Positions 1 to 10,955 of a DNA stretch of 64,000 bases are shown here, piece after piece. The stretch lies in the NCBI GenBank assembly GCA_038373885.1, contig JAWZYV010012527.1:248001-312000 (forward strand). The letters are read 5' to 3'. Within the stretch, counting starts at the first letter, position 1. Each line of letters opens with the position of its first letter. The DNA comes from Cheiracanthium punctorium (taxonomy: Eukaryota; Arthropoda; Arachnida; Araneae; Cheiracanthiidae). Under the pieces are notes generated by a model that saw nothing but the letters and a program-made list of their open reading frames with translations, did not search any database and was not told the origin of the DNA. Position numbers and translations under genes: made by a program.

Positions 1-625
1 ATTTTTTATTATTCATTATATCGATTATTCTATTTAGGAAAGATACAATCCTCTTTCTGAGATTTTTTAAAACAAAATGTTTTATACCATTTTTACGAAG
101 GTAGGTTAAAAAGTAATGCAGCATGCTTGTAGAACTCGAACAGAATGGCCTTTAGAAGTGCTCCAAGCTGTATGTGTAAGTAACAGTCTCCCTCTGTACG
201 CATATACAGTTTGAATGCGTTCCGTTCATGCAGAGTATTTTGAAAAGCGAAAGTATAATTGCGCTAGATCTGCCTATCCGCAGTTTGACTTCTTATGAAT
301 TCATCCATTAAATACATGAAGTTAAATATATGCAAACTAATATTACTAAAGACCTTCCAAATAACGGAATAATTTTATAAATATGTATTTTTAAAGGGGA
401 AAAAAATGTAATTAAACTCACAGTTTAAGGTAAATTTTGTTTTCAAAGGTTTTAAAAAATTTATAGAAATTATTATTGTATGTATATAAACTTGTCTAGT
501 TATAGGTTTGCATATGGGAAAGGGTGGGGTGGGGGGTGGGGTATTAGAAACTCGAAATACTATGTACCCATGAACATTAACATTCATTAAAAAAAAAACT
601 GAGTTGTAGGCATATATACCTTTAA
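1..625. other. AT-rich sequence, no feature recognised
   Basis: No gene, repeat partner or inverted repeat was found. A G-rich run lies near 520-541 and an A run near 590-598. The 106-codon minus-strand frame here is low complexity and matches nothing recognised. Confidence 0.5.
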
Positions 626-637
626 ACATCGTCAGTC

Positions 638-868
638 CTGTGGAACCTTGTACGCTAATGGGAGTTGGTGCACGTAAAATCCGTTGTTTCTCCAAAGTCC
701 TCCAAGTTGTTAAACAATACCTCTGGGGGTGCCGATTTCAGGTGGTAGTGGGTCCCTCATCAGGAATCGGTTCAAAATTAGGGACCCACAAGTAGAAGTC
801 CAACCCCCTTGGGGGCACTGGCACCCCTCTTTCCATGGTCTATCCATGGACACAACAACAACAACAAC
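638..868 (+). mobile_element. 5'-truncated SINE with (CAA)n tail
   Basis: This is one of about five copies of a SINE family in the window (others near 18197, 25508, 35471 and 42852-43080). The body matches the 3' half of the 35471 copy. It ends in a CAA run at 851-868. The 12-bp direct repeat ACATCGTCAGTC lies just before the body (626-637) and overlaps the end of the tail (867-878). That is a target-site duplication expected from LINE-mediated retroposition. The tRNA-like 5' head is missing, a common 5' truncation. Confidence 0.75.
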
Positions 869-878
869 ATCGTCAGTC

Positions 879-1314
879 TCGCTATCTATTTAGCCCCCGC
901 CTTGAATCCCTCCCCCCCCCAAATAAAAAAATCAGAACTTTATATTTTGAGGGGCATTTTTTCCGCATACCCATTTACTTGGAGAAATTGATTTGTCTAG
1001 TGTTAGCTCAAATTTGCTAATGTTAAATCAAGAAAAAATCATAAAAGTTGCATTTTATTTTATTATCACACAAAACCTAGATATTTGCACACACAAGTGA
1101 GAGGAAGGATTGGGATAAACCCCATCCAGATCTAACGAGTGGGAAGTTTTAATTTTATTTACATCTAACTAGCATAAGCAATCTCATTAACTAATTAATT
1201 CACACTAAAAATAAATAATAATATAATTATTTATTTTTAGTGTGAATAAATAATTATATAATTATATCAACATGCAACAAATAGTTCTCCTAAATTTAAA
1301 TTTATTTAACACTT
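879..1314. other. AT-rich spacer, no feature recognised
   Basis: It contains a C run near 911-920 and a short AT-rich inverted repeat near 1203-1255 (arms reading like ACACTAAAAATAAATAAT). No gene or known element was recognised. Confidence 0.4.
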
Positions 1315-1315
1315 T

Positions 1316-1606
1316 GGCTTAACGGGACGCCCCCCCTTCTTGCCTCGTGTAACGCCCTAGCTACGCCCTAGTTACGCCCATCGTTCTAAACATGCTAACG
1401 CAGCTCTTTTCAGAATGAAAAATAAACATAGAGTACCGACATCTGTGTTTATTATCGCGTCATTTGAACAATTAAAGTTTTCGTATTCTCAATTAAACAG
1501 AAGATGTAAAATTTTCTAGAAACTTCGGTGAAAGGTGGGCGTAGAATCTATCACTGGTTGACTCCGCCGCTGCATAAAAGTACTAACAAGTGTGAAAATT
1601 CTTAAT
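1316..1606 (+). repeat. Unnamed dispersed repeat, copy A
   Basis: It shares ordered blocks with 2412-2683 and 1937-2060: a GACGCCC-type start, a CATAGRGTWCCGACATC-type block, a TTTATTATMGYGTCATT block, and an end with ATAAAAGTAMTAACA then AAAATTCTTAA. Copy A keeps TTAA uninterrupted at the point where copy C carries the 2680-3455 element, so it serves as the empty site. Confidence 0.6.
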
Positions 1607-1761
1607 AAGTGAAAAATTCTAAATGAAACTCCCATCCAAGAAAAGCTTAAAGCACTCCAATATTCAAACGTCATCGTCATCTCCTGCAAACGTCCGTTTG
1701 TTTATTGTCCATTCAAAAAACAGTTATTCTAAATGTGCTTTCAATCGCGGTCTAAAGCGAC

Positions 1762-1928
1762 CAAGGGCGGACCCAGAAACTTTTTTCGGAGGGCGCGCAA
1801 ATCGTAAATACTCATTTTATCTAGTGTAAAGAACACTCAATATTGGTGAAAGCCCCATTTATCTAGTGTAAATATACTATTCTCGGAGGGGGCGCGCCCC
1901 CTGCGCCCTCCCCCTGGATCCGCCTTTG
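1762..1928. mobile_element. hAT-type MITE with 8-bp target duplication
   Basis: This is a 167-bp element. Its terminal inverted repeats read CAAGGGCGGACCCAG on the left and CAAAGGCGGATCCAG on the complement of the right. Identical 8-bp repeats AAAGCGAC flank it at 1754-1761 and 1929-1936. An 8-bp duplication with CA-starting termini is the hAT hallmark. It has no coding capacity. It splits copy B of the surrounding dispersed repeat. Confidence 0.8.
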
Positions 1929-1936
1929 AAAGCGAC

Positions 1937-2060
1937 GCCCATGTCAGTGCAGTTTTTCTCAAAATCACAGTAAACGCAGGGTACCAACATCTGCATTGCC
2001 TGCATTTTATATCCAGTCATTCAAATCAATGGATTACTTTAGTTGACAATGAAATAGCTT
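1937..2060 (+). repeat. Unnamed dispersed repeat, copy B (partial)
   Basis: It resumes directly after the hAT MITE and aligns with copies A and C through the GACGCCCAT start and the GTACCAACATCTGC block. It is more diverged and shorter than the other two copies. Confidence 0.45.
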
Positions 2061-2411
2061 CATTAACTCAATTTCTAGAAACTATCCATTAAGTTTTGGC
2101 TAAAAGCAGAAATTCAAATGTTCAGCTGCAAGAGGCACCTTCATCACGGGCTCCAACATCGTTTTGCATTTCTATGCAAAATTTCAAATACATGAGCGAA
2201 AAAAAGTAGAAACTCTAGACTAATGGATAAACAGTTTTGTTTTGGAGTGGAACGATCCGGAGGTGCACCATTTCTCCGCTTTTATTCCTATGTTCATTGA
2301 AAATTTCCTTTAACGGCAAAAAGCACGATCTAGAACTCTCATTGAAAATGACTTTTGCAAAAATGAATGTGTCCATTCGAAATGAATCAAACGGTTCTAT
2401 GACCGGACATT

Positions 2412-2683
2412 GCGGCTTAACGGACGCCCCTTGTGACGCCTGGGTGACGCCCATCGTGAAAAAACATTTTAACGCACAGTCCTTTTAAAAAATGAACAAT
2501 AAGCATAGGGTTCAGACATCAGTATTTATTATAGTGTCATTGACCATAATTCATAGTTTTTTTTGTCCTTTTCATCAATCAGATCTAATTTTTTTTTTAA
2601 ATTCAGTAGAAGGTGGGTCCAGAATTTTTCCTTTGTTCACTCCTTCGCTGGATAAAAGTAATAACACGTACGAAAATCCTTAA
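2412..2683 (+). repeat. Unnamed dispersed repeat, copy C
   Basis: It has the same block order as copy A: GGACGCCCC start, CATAGGGTTCAGACATC, a TTTATTATAGTGTCATT block, and ATAAAAGTAATAACACG near the end. It is interrupted at TTAA by the long-inverted-repeat element that begins at 2680. Confidence 0.6.
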
Positions 2684-3455
2684 GGGGACAGTTCAGCCAT
2701 TCAAGGCATGAAATCATAAAAATGTGATCCATTTTCTGAAATTTCTGGCACTAAAAGTATTCAATATTTTAAAATATTTTTTTCAGAGTAGGTTACATAA
2801 GATATTGTTTTATATAATAAAAATTAAAAATACTAATAAAGAGTTTCTTTATGACTTAAAAATACATAAATAAAACACAAATTTTCACGTCTTCAAAATT
2901 TCTATAATGCACTTCGCGCAGGATAACTGTAGCAACTTTCCATATTTTCCAACAAATTTGACCTTAAATTGAAGATAATAATCCTAATAACAATTTGAAC
3001 TACAATCATAAGGATATTTTAAAATTCAAGAACAATAATTAATTTTAATTAGGAAAAAATAAAATTTTTGCATTTTTTGAATATATTTTTTTTTTATAAA
3101 TATTTTTCTATCCATTTTATTTTTATAATTGTAGTTCAAATTGTTATTAGGACTATTATCTTCAATTTAAGGTCAAATTTGTTGGAAAATATGGAAAGTT
3201 GCTACAGTTATCCTGCGCGAAGTGCATTATAGTAATTTTGAAGACGTGAAAATTTGTGTTTTATTTATGTATTTTTAAGTCATAAAGAAACTGTTTATTA
3301 GTATTTTTTTATTTTTATTATATAAAACAATATCTTATGTAACCTACTCTGAAAAAATTATTTTAAAATATTGAATACTTTTAGTGCCAGAAATTTCAGA
3401 AAATGGATCACATTTTTGTGATTTCATGCGTTGAATGGCTGAACTGTCCCCTTAA
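2680..3455. mobile_element. Long-inverted-repeat MITE at a TTAA site
   Basis: Two arms of about 325 bp (near 2684-3008 and 3127-3451) are near-perfect reverse complements around an AT-rich centre of about 120 bp. Termini read GGGGACAGTTCAGCC. TTAA lies on both sides (2680-2683, 3452-3455), and sibling copy A shows a single TTAA at the matching position. There is no coding capacity. A TTAA target fits piggyBac-type mobilisation, although GGGG termini are not the classical CCY form, so the superfamily is uncertain. Confidence 0.75.
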
Positions 3456-4120
3456 TTAGGTAAAACTTGATAACTGACTAACGATTTAGAAAGTAGCCAT
3501 TGGACGCCGTTAGCACCGGACACCCTATATATATATATATCTATTACATATATCGATTAAAATTTCTATACAATTGTTTACAGCTACAGAGGTTGATGGG
3601 AGAGGGGGGGGGTGCGATAGCGTGTTTTTTTTTCCCAGTAAAAGTGACCGAAAAAGCTCCAAATTTCGGTGTTCAGGCCAATTTAAACACCTTTGTGAAA
3701 TCTAGAGATTTAATTTGCCTTCTCTTCACAAAAGAGGACAACTGAAAACTTCCCCTGATTGTGAAGTTGTCATAGCGACGAAGAATTCGACATTCAAGTG
3801 CAATTAAAAAAGGAAAAATGCTACTTATTAAATAAGTTGCATTTTATTTTCCTAGCTGACACTTGACGTTAGCTTGAACATAAAAAGGTATAATACCACT
3901 TCATAATTTAAATTCGGGAGTCATTGCAGGTTTTTTTTGTTTATAATTTACATGTCCTTTTGAAAAGTGCTAATTATTTCCAAAAAATACTATGGCAGTA
4001 AGCGTGCAAATCACTCATGACCATTGAATCGACTATCCAAAGGTATATGAATGTCCATCTGCAGATATGCAGTTCATAATGTCGAGTTACTTGATTTCGA
4101 CTGTGCGTCGGGTAACCCGG
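3456..4120. other. No gene recognised; (TA)n run
   Basis: It holds a (TA)n run near 3524-3541 preceded by ACACCCTATA, which resembles ends of the ACAGGGTGT element family. There is also a G run near 3606. Nothing else was recognised. Confidence 0.4.
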
Positions 4121-4507
4121 TTAACCCTTTAACGCGCAATGATCCCGCTCTGGGAACACCCAACTCTGACGTACTGACTGTTGCCAGTCACGAAAAATAG
4201 ATTTGATTTCTATAAAAAAAAGTTGCGGGTGACAGAGCTCCACGAGAATCCTTTACTTTTTAACGCGTCATTTCCCGTAAAAAGATTATTTTTAACAACA
4301 CTGACATCTGCTGAAAAATGAAAGAATGCGAGAACAATTGGATAGATTTCCCAACGTTGAAAAAAGGGCAGCCGTTGCCATCGCTCGACTTAACGACGTT
4401 AAGTCAAGCGATCGGTCGTTAAGTCAAGCGATCGGTCGTTAAGTCAAGCGATGGCAACGGCTGCCCTTTTTTCAGCATTGGCAAAGGGTTGCGCCTCAAA
4501 GGGTTAA
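4121..4507. mobile_element. TTAA-site foldback element, copy 1
   Basis: It is complete, with TTAA at both edges (4121-4124, 4504-4507). The left end reads CCCTTTAACGCGCA and the right end reads GCGCCTCAAAGGG. The inside has the family modules: a GCTCTGGGAACACCCAAC block, a block resembling ATCCTTTACTTTT, and GGGCAGCCGTTGCCATCGC in inverted pairs. The middle carries about two and a half tandem 20-mers beginning CGTTAAGTCAAGCGATCGGT (near 4393-4452). It is non-coding. Confidence 0.75.
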
Positions 4508-4844
4508 ATGGACATTATTATCACTTAGGATAGTTATTTAAATAGGCAAGTTTTATAAGTGATTTGTACGCTTAAAGCCAGAGTATTTTTTTAAAAAGTA
4601 AACAGCGTTTTTTAAACGGAAACATGTAAATAAAAAATACATCTAATGGCTAGTGAATTGAAATTTTGAAGTAGTATTACACTTTTTACTACAAGATAAT
4701 TGAGGATAATTCTGGAGACAATTACAATTTGGGCTAGGCAATTTGGGCAATTTGGGCAATTTGGGCAATTATCAAGACATTCGGCAAAAATATGTCTACA
4801 GTCAATATACTTTGTTCACTTAAAATTAATAACTTCATACTTTA
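4508..4844. other. No gene; 9-bp minisatellite
   Basis: A short tandem of the 9-mer GGGCAATTT (about three and a half units) lies near 4731-4770. The rest shows nothing recognised. Confidence 0.45.
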
Positions 4845-4849
4845 TTCTT

Positions 4850-5081
4850 CTAAAAATGTGCGAAAGGTTTTCGCATTCGAAAGATTTTGTTTCGCTGGAA
4901 ACAGCCCCTCTTATATTAGTGTTTCAGGCAGGGTAATCTTATTTGCGGAAAGAAGTTAAACTGGGTAATCTAAAACGATTTTAAAAGAATTGGAATCGCA
5001 ACTTTCCCTTCAGAGCCTGATAACCGCTCTGATTTCGGTATGAGGTCATTATCACTTGCGACACCTCATTTTGTCACACAA

Positions 5082-5114
<33 letters not shown>

Positions 5115-5395
5115 TTACTCTCTAAAGTTAAACAAATCTGAAAAGTCGCTTCAAAATCAGAAAAAGGGTTTATTTTCAGATTTTTAGTATCGCAGATTAT
5201 TTTCCTTATTTTTATACATAATCATAAATAATTTCAAGAGGATCTTACAAACGGTATAGATTTTATTGCGTTTCTTTTGTGCCTAACTTTTCCGAGCAAT
5301 GGTGGTAAAAGTTTTATATTGGAGTGGTTAAATCAGAGTTGTTCCAGAGTCAGAGATCAGCACGATTATATGGTAGGATAATTAACTAAGCTAAA
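4850..5395 (+). repeat. Dispersed repeat R, uninterrupted copy
   Basis: It shares ordered blocks with 40490-40860 and 42030-42190: a CGCATTCGAA block then GATTTTG; GAATTGGAATCGC then CCTTCARAGCCT and ATAACCG; and near the end ATGGTGGTAAAAGTTTTA. An (ATT)n microsatellite at about 5087-5114 lies inside this copy only. No ends or coding region were identified. Confidence 0.55.
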
Positions 5396-5920
5396 GTAAA
5401 GGGTCAGCTACGAAAATTAAAAAAAAACTTGTTAAATAAGTTTTTTTTAGTTTGCTGAATGTCAAATTCTGCATTATTTGAATATTAAAGTATTTTTAAT
5501 ATCCAGGACTTTTGATTTTCGGTCATGCATATGAGGGTTAAAGGTGAAGCATTTTAGCTGCCCTATCACATCTTGTCAGGAATGAGTTACTACTAATAAT
5601 GCACATTTTCATGGTTTTGTTACTGTTTGTTAATTATTTTTTTCCCCTTTCTCTTGAAGCATTTTAACGCGCTAGGCCAGTTGAAATGCTATCAGTAGGA
5701 GGAATCGTTTTTTCTTCTCTGTTGGCATTCTTGCAGGCTGTTGGTAACATCGACAGACGGCGAGGAAATCTGTGGCAGAAGTCTCACCTAGTCACTTATT
5801 ATTGAATGAAGAAAGAAGAATGAATGCAAGCAGCCAATTCTCCAACGATATCTGGTATTATTTCTTTTTGGTGAAAATTCAATACAGACTTATTTCCTTC
5901 TGGCTGATGAAAGTTTGCAT
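5396..5920. other. No feature recognised
   Basis: AT-rich sequence with a T run at about 5637-5643. No gene or repeat partner was found. Confidence 0.35.
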
Positions 5921-6550
5921 CAGGGGTACTCACAATGCGCGTGGACTTAGTCTATTGAGGGGACGCGCATCTGGTGTACGTCAGTGGTGACACCTTCCGA
6001 TTCTTCTCAGACTGGGATATTCAAAATGGAGGACAACTGGAACTGCACTGAGGTTTCGAGGTGATGTCGTTCTCTTGATGAGATCTTCCAAGTTAAAACT
6101 TGGTGAGTTTAGGATTGTGCGGTAAATTCAAGAGAGATCCAAGTCAGGACTTTAGACGCTCTCCATTTGAAATGACAAAGATGTGAGACGCACTATCCCG
6201 AGCTTTCGCACTCCATACAGGCTTTCCAAAAGGCCTAACTTTGAAAATCCAGCATGGTTTGCAGAAACCATTCGTCCCCAATCTTAACACTAGACGCTCT
6301 CCAGTTGAAACGATTAAGTCCTGAATTGGATCACGCCTGCATTTACTGCAGAATCCTCCTGAATTCACCAAGTTCCGACTTGGAAGATCTCATGGAGAAA
6401 ACGACATCACCTCGAAACCTCAGGGCATTTCCAGTTGTCCTCCATCTTGAATATCCAAGTCTGAGAAGAACCGAAATCCGTCACCACTGACGTACACCAG
6501 ATGCGTGTCCCCTAAATAGACTAAGTCCACGCACATCTTGAGTACCCCTG
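5921..6550. mobile_element. Foldback element with CAGGGGTACTCA ends
   Basis: Two arms of about 185-230 bp are reverse complements with modest divergence. The left end reads CAGGGGTACTCA and the right end is its complement at 6539-6550. Inner arm landmarks include GTGGACTTAGTCTATT, CATCTGGTGTACGTCAGTGG and GGTTTCGAGGTGATGTCGTT. Frames over it are chance products of the palindrome. No clear 8-bp target duplication was found, although the CAGGGG termini resemble hAT ends. Confidence 0.65.
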
Positions 6551-7374
6551 GTACATACTGCGCAAAATCGTCACCGATGATAAAAAATAAGGAGCCCACA
6601 CTTGCATTAGAAGAAAAAAAAAATTATCTTGTATTGCAATACCTCTCTTTTACACAGCTAAGTACACAGGTAATTTTTCAAGAATGCTGCCAAATAAAAA
6701 TACAAATGATACTCGGTTCCGCATCAGATTTTCAGTGAACGGTTACGAGTCTGACTTCCGTCAGATTACCAAGTTAAGACTGAAGATCTTGAGCAACAGA
6801 GAAATAGTATCATCGAAGATGACACATCGGGCAGATTCGTCTCACCCTGCAAGGTTTGCCGATGTCCTCCTTTAAATTGAGTTTGTTGTTTCGTAACATA
6901 CACACCTGCTAAATAGAACTACTATCAGAACACTCTTATTAGATAAAGCACAGCAACAACAAAAAAGGTGCTGTCGAAAAGTAACACTAAAAACTTTGCA
7001 AAATAAAGCAGATCAAAATATGATTAGAAAGACAATCAATCTAGGGTGATTAGAAATGGTCCACCCTCCTTCAGTTGCCAAAAAAGTCGCATCGTCTACA
7101 CAGTTCCAACATTTTCTGCCAGTATGAATAGTTTAGCCTTTAATGTATCTGAAGCTATTGCAAAATACCAAACCAAACGCAACGTTTTCAAGGCAACTTG
7201 GCATTTTTCAAATCTCGAAAATCGATAAAAAAACATCGATTTTTCAGTTGCTTAGAATATAGTCTTGCATATCCACTAGAGAGAAATTATAAAACAAACT
7301 GATCTATATAAATGTAGTAAAAAAAGCTTTCAAACATTTTAACTGCATAGGTGGTCTTTTAAATGCGACTCCTT
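6551..7374. other. No feature recognised
   Basis: Mixed AT-rich sequence without a recognised element or gene. Confidence 0.35.
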
Positions 7375-7452
7375 CCCTACTAGCAATTTTGCTCGGGCTA
7401 CTACCGGCCACGCAGCCAGCCGATGACGGCCCAAGCAAAATTGCTAGTAGGG
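7375..7452. mobile_element. 78-bp palindromic micro-MITE, copy 1
   Basis: Ends are perfect inverted repeats beginning CCCTACTAGCAATTTTGCTC. The interior is GC-richer (GGCCACGCAGCCAGCCGATG). A second copy of identical length lies at 58572-58649 in the opposite orientation, with only about six differences. No convincing target duplication is visible. Confidence 0.7.
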
Positions 7453-8737
7453 TTTAAACTACATTTTCTGTTATAATTTTTTTCAAACAAAATCACAGTA
7501 TTTAAAGTGTTAAAACTTCTGAACGTATTGAAAAATGGATTTGAAATTTTTTTTCCGTGTGTTCAATATGATTAGCTTAGTAGAATTAAAGATGTACTTT
7601 GTTAGATCTTCAGAAGATAAAATGTTTAAAATAAAAAAATAGGAAAACCCATCATTAAAGTTGTAAAGCATAGTACTGTGATTATTATATAAGATTTTGG
7701 TAAAGAAGAATTGATAAATGAAGTAGAGAAGAAGGAATTCTGAAATTCTTGAATTTTTAAATAAAATTTGAATTTTAAAACTTTCTATTAAATTGATGCT
7801 TATTTTTGAAGTAAAATTTTTAGAATATAATAAACTTTAAAGGAATGCACATAACATGAGTAAAAATCTTTAAATAACAAAATTTTGTCATAAGGTGCCG
7901 AGTCCCCGTAATTAATTTTGCACCTGTTGTAGGTTCAGAGATAACTGAACACCACTTTTAGCCCACATTTTTAAAACCTAACTCTAGAGACAAACCGTTC
8001 ACATTCTAATAACTGAAGTGCATTGGTGCCGACGACTAATGCAACTATTGGTGAGTGAGAGGGTTGGTTAACGCAAAGCTTCGTGAGAACTATCTGCCAG
8101 GGGGATGCCTCGAGTGTAGGCCTTTTTAACAGAGAGAAAAAGGAGAGGTGTCGATCCTTGGGACAGAAATTCTATCTTCATAACAGACAAGCAAGTTTGA
8201 GATATTTCAGATTTGAATGCTTTAAAATGGATTATTTTACAGTAAAACCTCAATAAAACGAATGACAAGGCCCTGAAGATCCACGACAGCTACCACAGTA
8301 ATGAGATGCTTCATGCTATTCATTGCTGAAATCAACAATTAAACGTAAACAAAGGGAATATCCAGAGTTCATGGACTGAATAATTTGTGCTTTTAAAAAA
8401 ACTTAGCAAGCGAGAAATGAAAGTGCATAAATTAAAGTATCAAATAAATGGCACATCAACTATCTTATTCTATGTTATCTTTGTTATTGTACATTTTGTT
8501 TCCTTCTAACAAGTGGCAAGAGATCTTATGAACTACCAAAGCCGAAGATTCACTCAAATCCTGCAGCCTTAATTCATGTTTCCTAAGAAAATTTACGTGT
8601 TATATCATTTTACCGTCAAAGCCTTTGAACATTTAAGACTTTTAAATACATGACATAACAATGATGTCAGCCGAAAAAAATCAATGAAATCTGTCAATGA
8701 AATTAAAAATATTACGCTGAAATCTTCAATATATTAA
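7453..8737. other. No feature recognised
   Basis: AT-rich unique-looking sequence. A short ACAGTAAAACCTCAATAAAA stretch near 8240-8259 resembles pogo/Tigger-type ends, but no partner end was found. Confidence 0.35.
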
Positions 8738-8856
8738 TACTCGTGGGCTGTTAACAAGGAAAATGCAAATTTTTCCAGATTTCACCACTACCATCCTGGT
8801 CATATTTCTGGGTTGTTTGGCGATTGAGTTTCAGTAGCCGCTATAACCCACGAGTA
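8738..8856. mobile_element. Possible small MITE
   Basis: It is about 119 bp, bounded by imperfect inverted repeats TACTCGTGGGCTGTTA and, from the right, TACTCGTGGGTTATAG. No clear target duplication and no second copy were seen, so this is tentative. Confidence 0.3.
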
Positions 8857-9279
8857 CTGCTTATTTTAACACATAAATTTTAATCAGTTTTTCTTGAAAA
8901 ATCCTCAAGATGAAATCCTCATTCAAATCCTTTGTACTCTGTGGCGATATCCTTCAAAATTTGCCGCTAGAGATCCTTCTTAACATAAAAGAATTTCAGG
9001 TCGGCCCGAGAAAAAAAAAATACCAGCGCGAACTTAGTTTACTGCTTTTAAAAGCAACAGCTTTAACCCTATCACAAATGCTAGCTTTGGCGACAAATAG
9101 AAAAGCACTTTGACTACACAGCAGGTCTGAAAATCATTTTTATGTATTCTGTTCACTACATTTTACAAGAATTTTACGTCTATCTGTTTTTTCCATTGAG
9201 ATAGGAAGGGAAATGTGAACAAAACGTTTCGGCCAGTTATACTAACATGAAGTAATTTACTAGTACCTTAAAAAAACAT
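8857..9279. other. No feature recognised
   Basis: No gene or element was recognised. Confidence 0.3.
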
Positions 9280-9417
9280 ACAATTATTATATTTGCATAA
9301 ATTTGCATTAGCAGCGTTAAACATGTAATAATTAAATTTGTTCATTAATGTTTCATTTACACGTTGTTTCAGATTGGTCCCTTGAAAGACGTATAAACGT
9401 TGCTGATATACTCAAAC
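9280..9417 (+). mobile_element. Right end of a pogo/Tigger-like element
   Basis: It aligns with the right end of the 35418-36516 element: the ATAATAATTAAATTTG-type stretch, a CGTTTCAG-like block, then TTGAAAGACGTATAAACGTTGCTGATATA against TTGAAAAACCTATATACGGTGCTCTACTATA (sub-blocks of these). The left end is absent, so it is a truncated relic. Confidence 0.5.
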
Positions 9418-10133
9418 TGAAACCGTTTCATAAACTTTCCTTATTTTGATAAACGCTCAATGAACTTTCAGCAGACAAATGAAATTGTAATTAAAATAAT
9501 TAAAAAAAGAATTTATATATTTAATTTAAATATAAAAAACAAATAAAATATACTTAAGAAATACATAGCTTTTGCCCCCATTGTGTGCTTGGCGCGCTTT
9601 TGTGGTTTCACGGGTTATCCTTTGTCGGCGAATCCCAACTGATCATTAAAAGCCTATGAATTTTTCAACCCTGCACTGCCCCCCCCCCTTTTACAAAGCC
9701 TGCACGTGCAAATTGACCGGCCACGTCAATAATGGACCCTATCTAAATTGAGGTCTGAAATTGCTATAGATTTCGATACCGTGCGGAGGCCATCAATCTT
9801 TTTAATGGTTCTTTTTCCGTTGCATTCTATTCTCCCCTTTAGGGTTACGGTATGCTGTATGGGACGCTACCGTTTCGGTTTCCTACCCCCGAGTTTTGGC
9901 CTCTTATCCTCGTTTGGGAGTAGATTCTAAAAAACCCCAAAAGAGATTTTTAGGTAATTATTATTATTATTATTATTATTTTGCTACATTTTTAAAAATT
10001 GGATTTTTTGACTCGCTATTTTCGAGATAGGAAAGAAAATGTCGGAAGAACGGTTTGGCCAACCAACTCCGTTTGGGTGTGAATTCTACAAAAATGCTGA
10101 AATTTATTTTCCGGTGCGTAAGTTCGTTGGATT
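9418..10133. other. No gene; (ATT)n microsatellite
   Basis: It holds a C run near 9679-9688 and an (ATT)n run at about 9958-9980. No element was recognised. Confidence 0.4.
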
Positions 10134-10340
10134 TTAACCCTTTGAGGCGCAACCCTTTCCCAATGCTGAAAAAAGGGCAGCCGTTGCCATCGCTCGACTT
10201 AACTACCAGCAAGATGGCGGAAGATCGAAACGTTAATCGCGTGCCACAGATCTAGAGACCCCTTTTTTGACGTAGCTGGCTGTGCGGCAAAGCCAGCTGT
10301 TTTTTCAGCATTGGGAAAGGGTTGCACCTCACAGGGTTAA
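10134..10340. mobile_element. TTAA-site foldback element, copy 2 (short form)
   Basis: TTAA lies at 10134-10137 and 10337-10340. Both ends carry the GAGGCGCAACCCTTTCCCAATG-type terminus (right-hand version reads GCACCTCACAGGG). It contains GGGCAGCCGTTGCC, GCGTGCCACAGATCTAGAGACC and the AGCTGGCTGTGCGGCAAAGCCAGCT hairpin core in pieces. It abuts copy 3, so the two may be parts of one rearranged element. Confidence 0.65.
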
Positions 10341-10373
10341 GTACAGAGTAAACCATTATAAATGTCTATGTAC

Positions 10374-10636
10374 CAACGGCTGCCCTTTTTTCAGCATTGG
10401 ACAATCTATCCAGCTGTTCTCGCATTCTTCAATTTTTCAGCAGATGTCAGTGCTGTTAAAAAGAATCGTGACCATTTTTAAGGGAAATGACGTGCTGAAT
10501 AGTAAAAGATTCTCGTGGAGGTAGGTCCCCCGCAACTATTTTTATAGAAATGAAATCTATTCTTCGTGACTGGCAGCAGTCAAAACGTCCGAGTTGGGTG
10601 TTCCCAAAGCGGGATCACTGCGCCTTAAAGGGTTAA
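10374..10636. mobile_element. TTAA-site foldback element, copy 3 (half)
   Basis: It starts inside the family at ACGGCTGCCCTTTTTTCAGC. It continues through CAGATGTCAGTGCTGTTAAA and ATTCTCGTGGAG, and ends GCGGGATCACTGCGCCTTAAAGGG with TTAA at 10633-10636. The left half is missing, or is represented by copy 2 about 34 bp upstream. Confidence 0.65.
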
Positions 10637-10784
10637 AGCAAGAATTATTCGGTCATTTCTATATTCCCTTCAGATTTTAAGGGAAATGCGAAAGGAACGT
10701 TACGGCCCGCCACCTCAGTCTGAGTGCGAAATTTTGAAAATTCGCTTCTTAAATGACGCCTTGCGCACGAAAGGAATAAACTAG

Positions 10785-10955
10785 AGCGGGGATGGGCAAC
10801 TTTCGATAAGTTGCGGGCCAAACTTCAGGATGTTGGCGAACGCGCGGTCCGCATAACTCGGATTTTTATAGGATTTTGAATGGCTTAGATGGGTTTTATA
10901 CGGGGGGTTTGATTTGTCCCGCGGGACGGATAAAAAGCCGTGGGAGGGCTGTGAT
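10785..10955. mobile_element. Possible hAT-type fragment
   Basis: GGGGATGGGCAACTTTCG followed by TTGCGGGCC resembles the common hAT non-autonomous terminus (GTGGGCAACC, then GGGCC). A GTCCCGCGGGAC palindrome lies near the other side. No target duplication was found. Confidence 0.35.
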
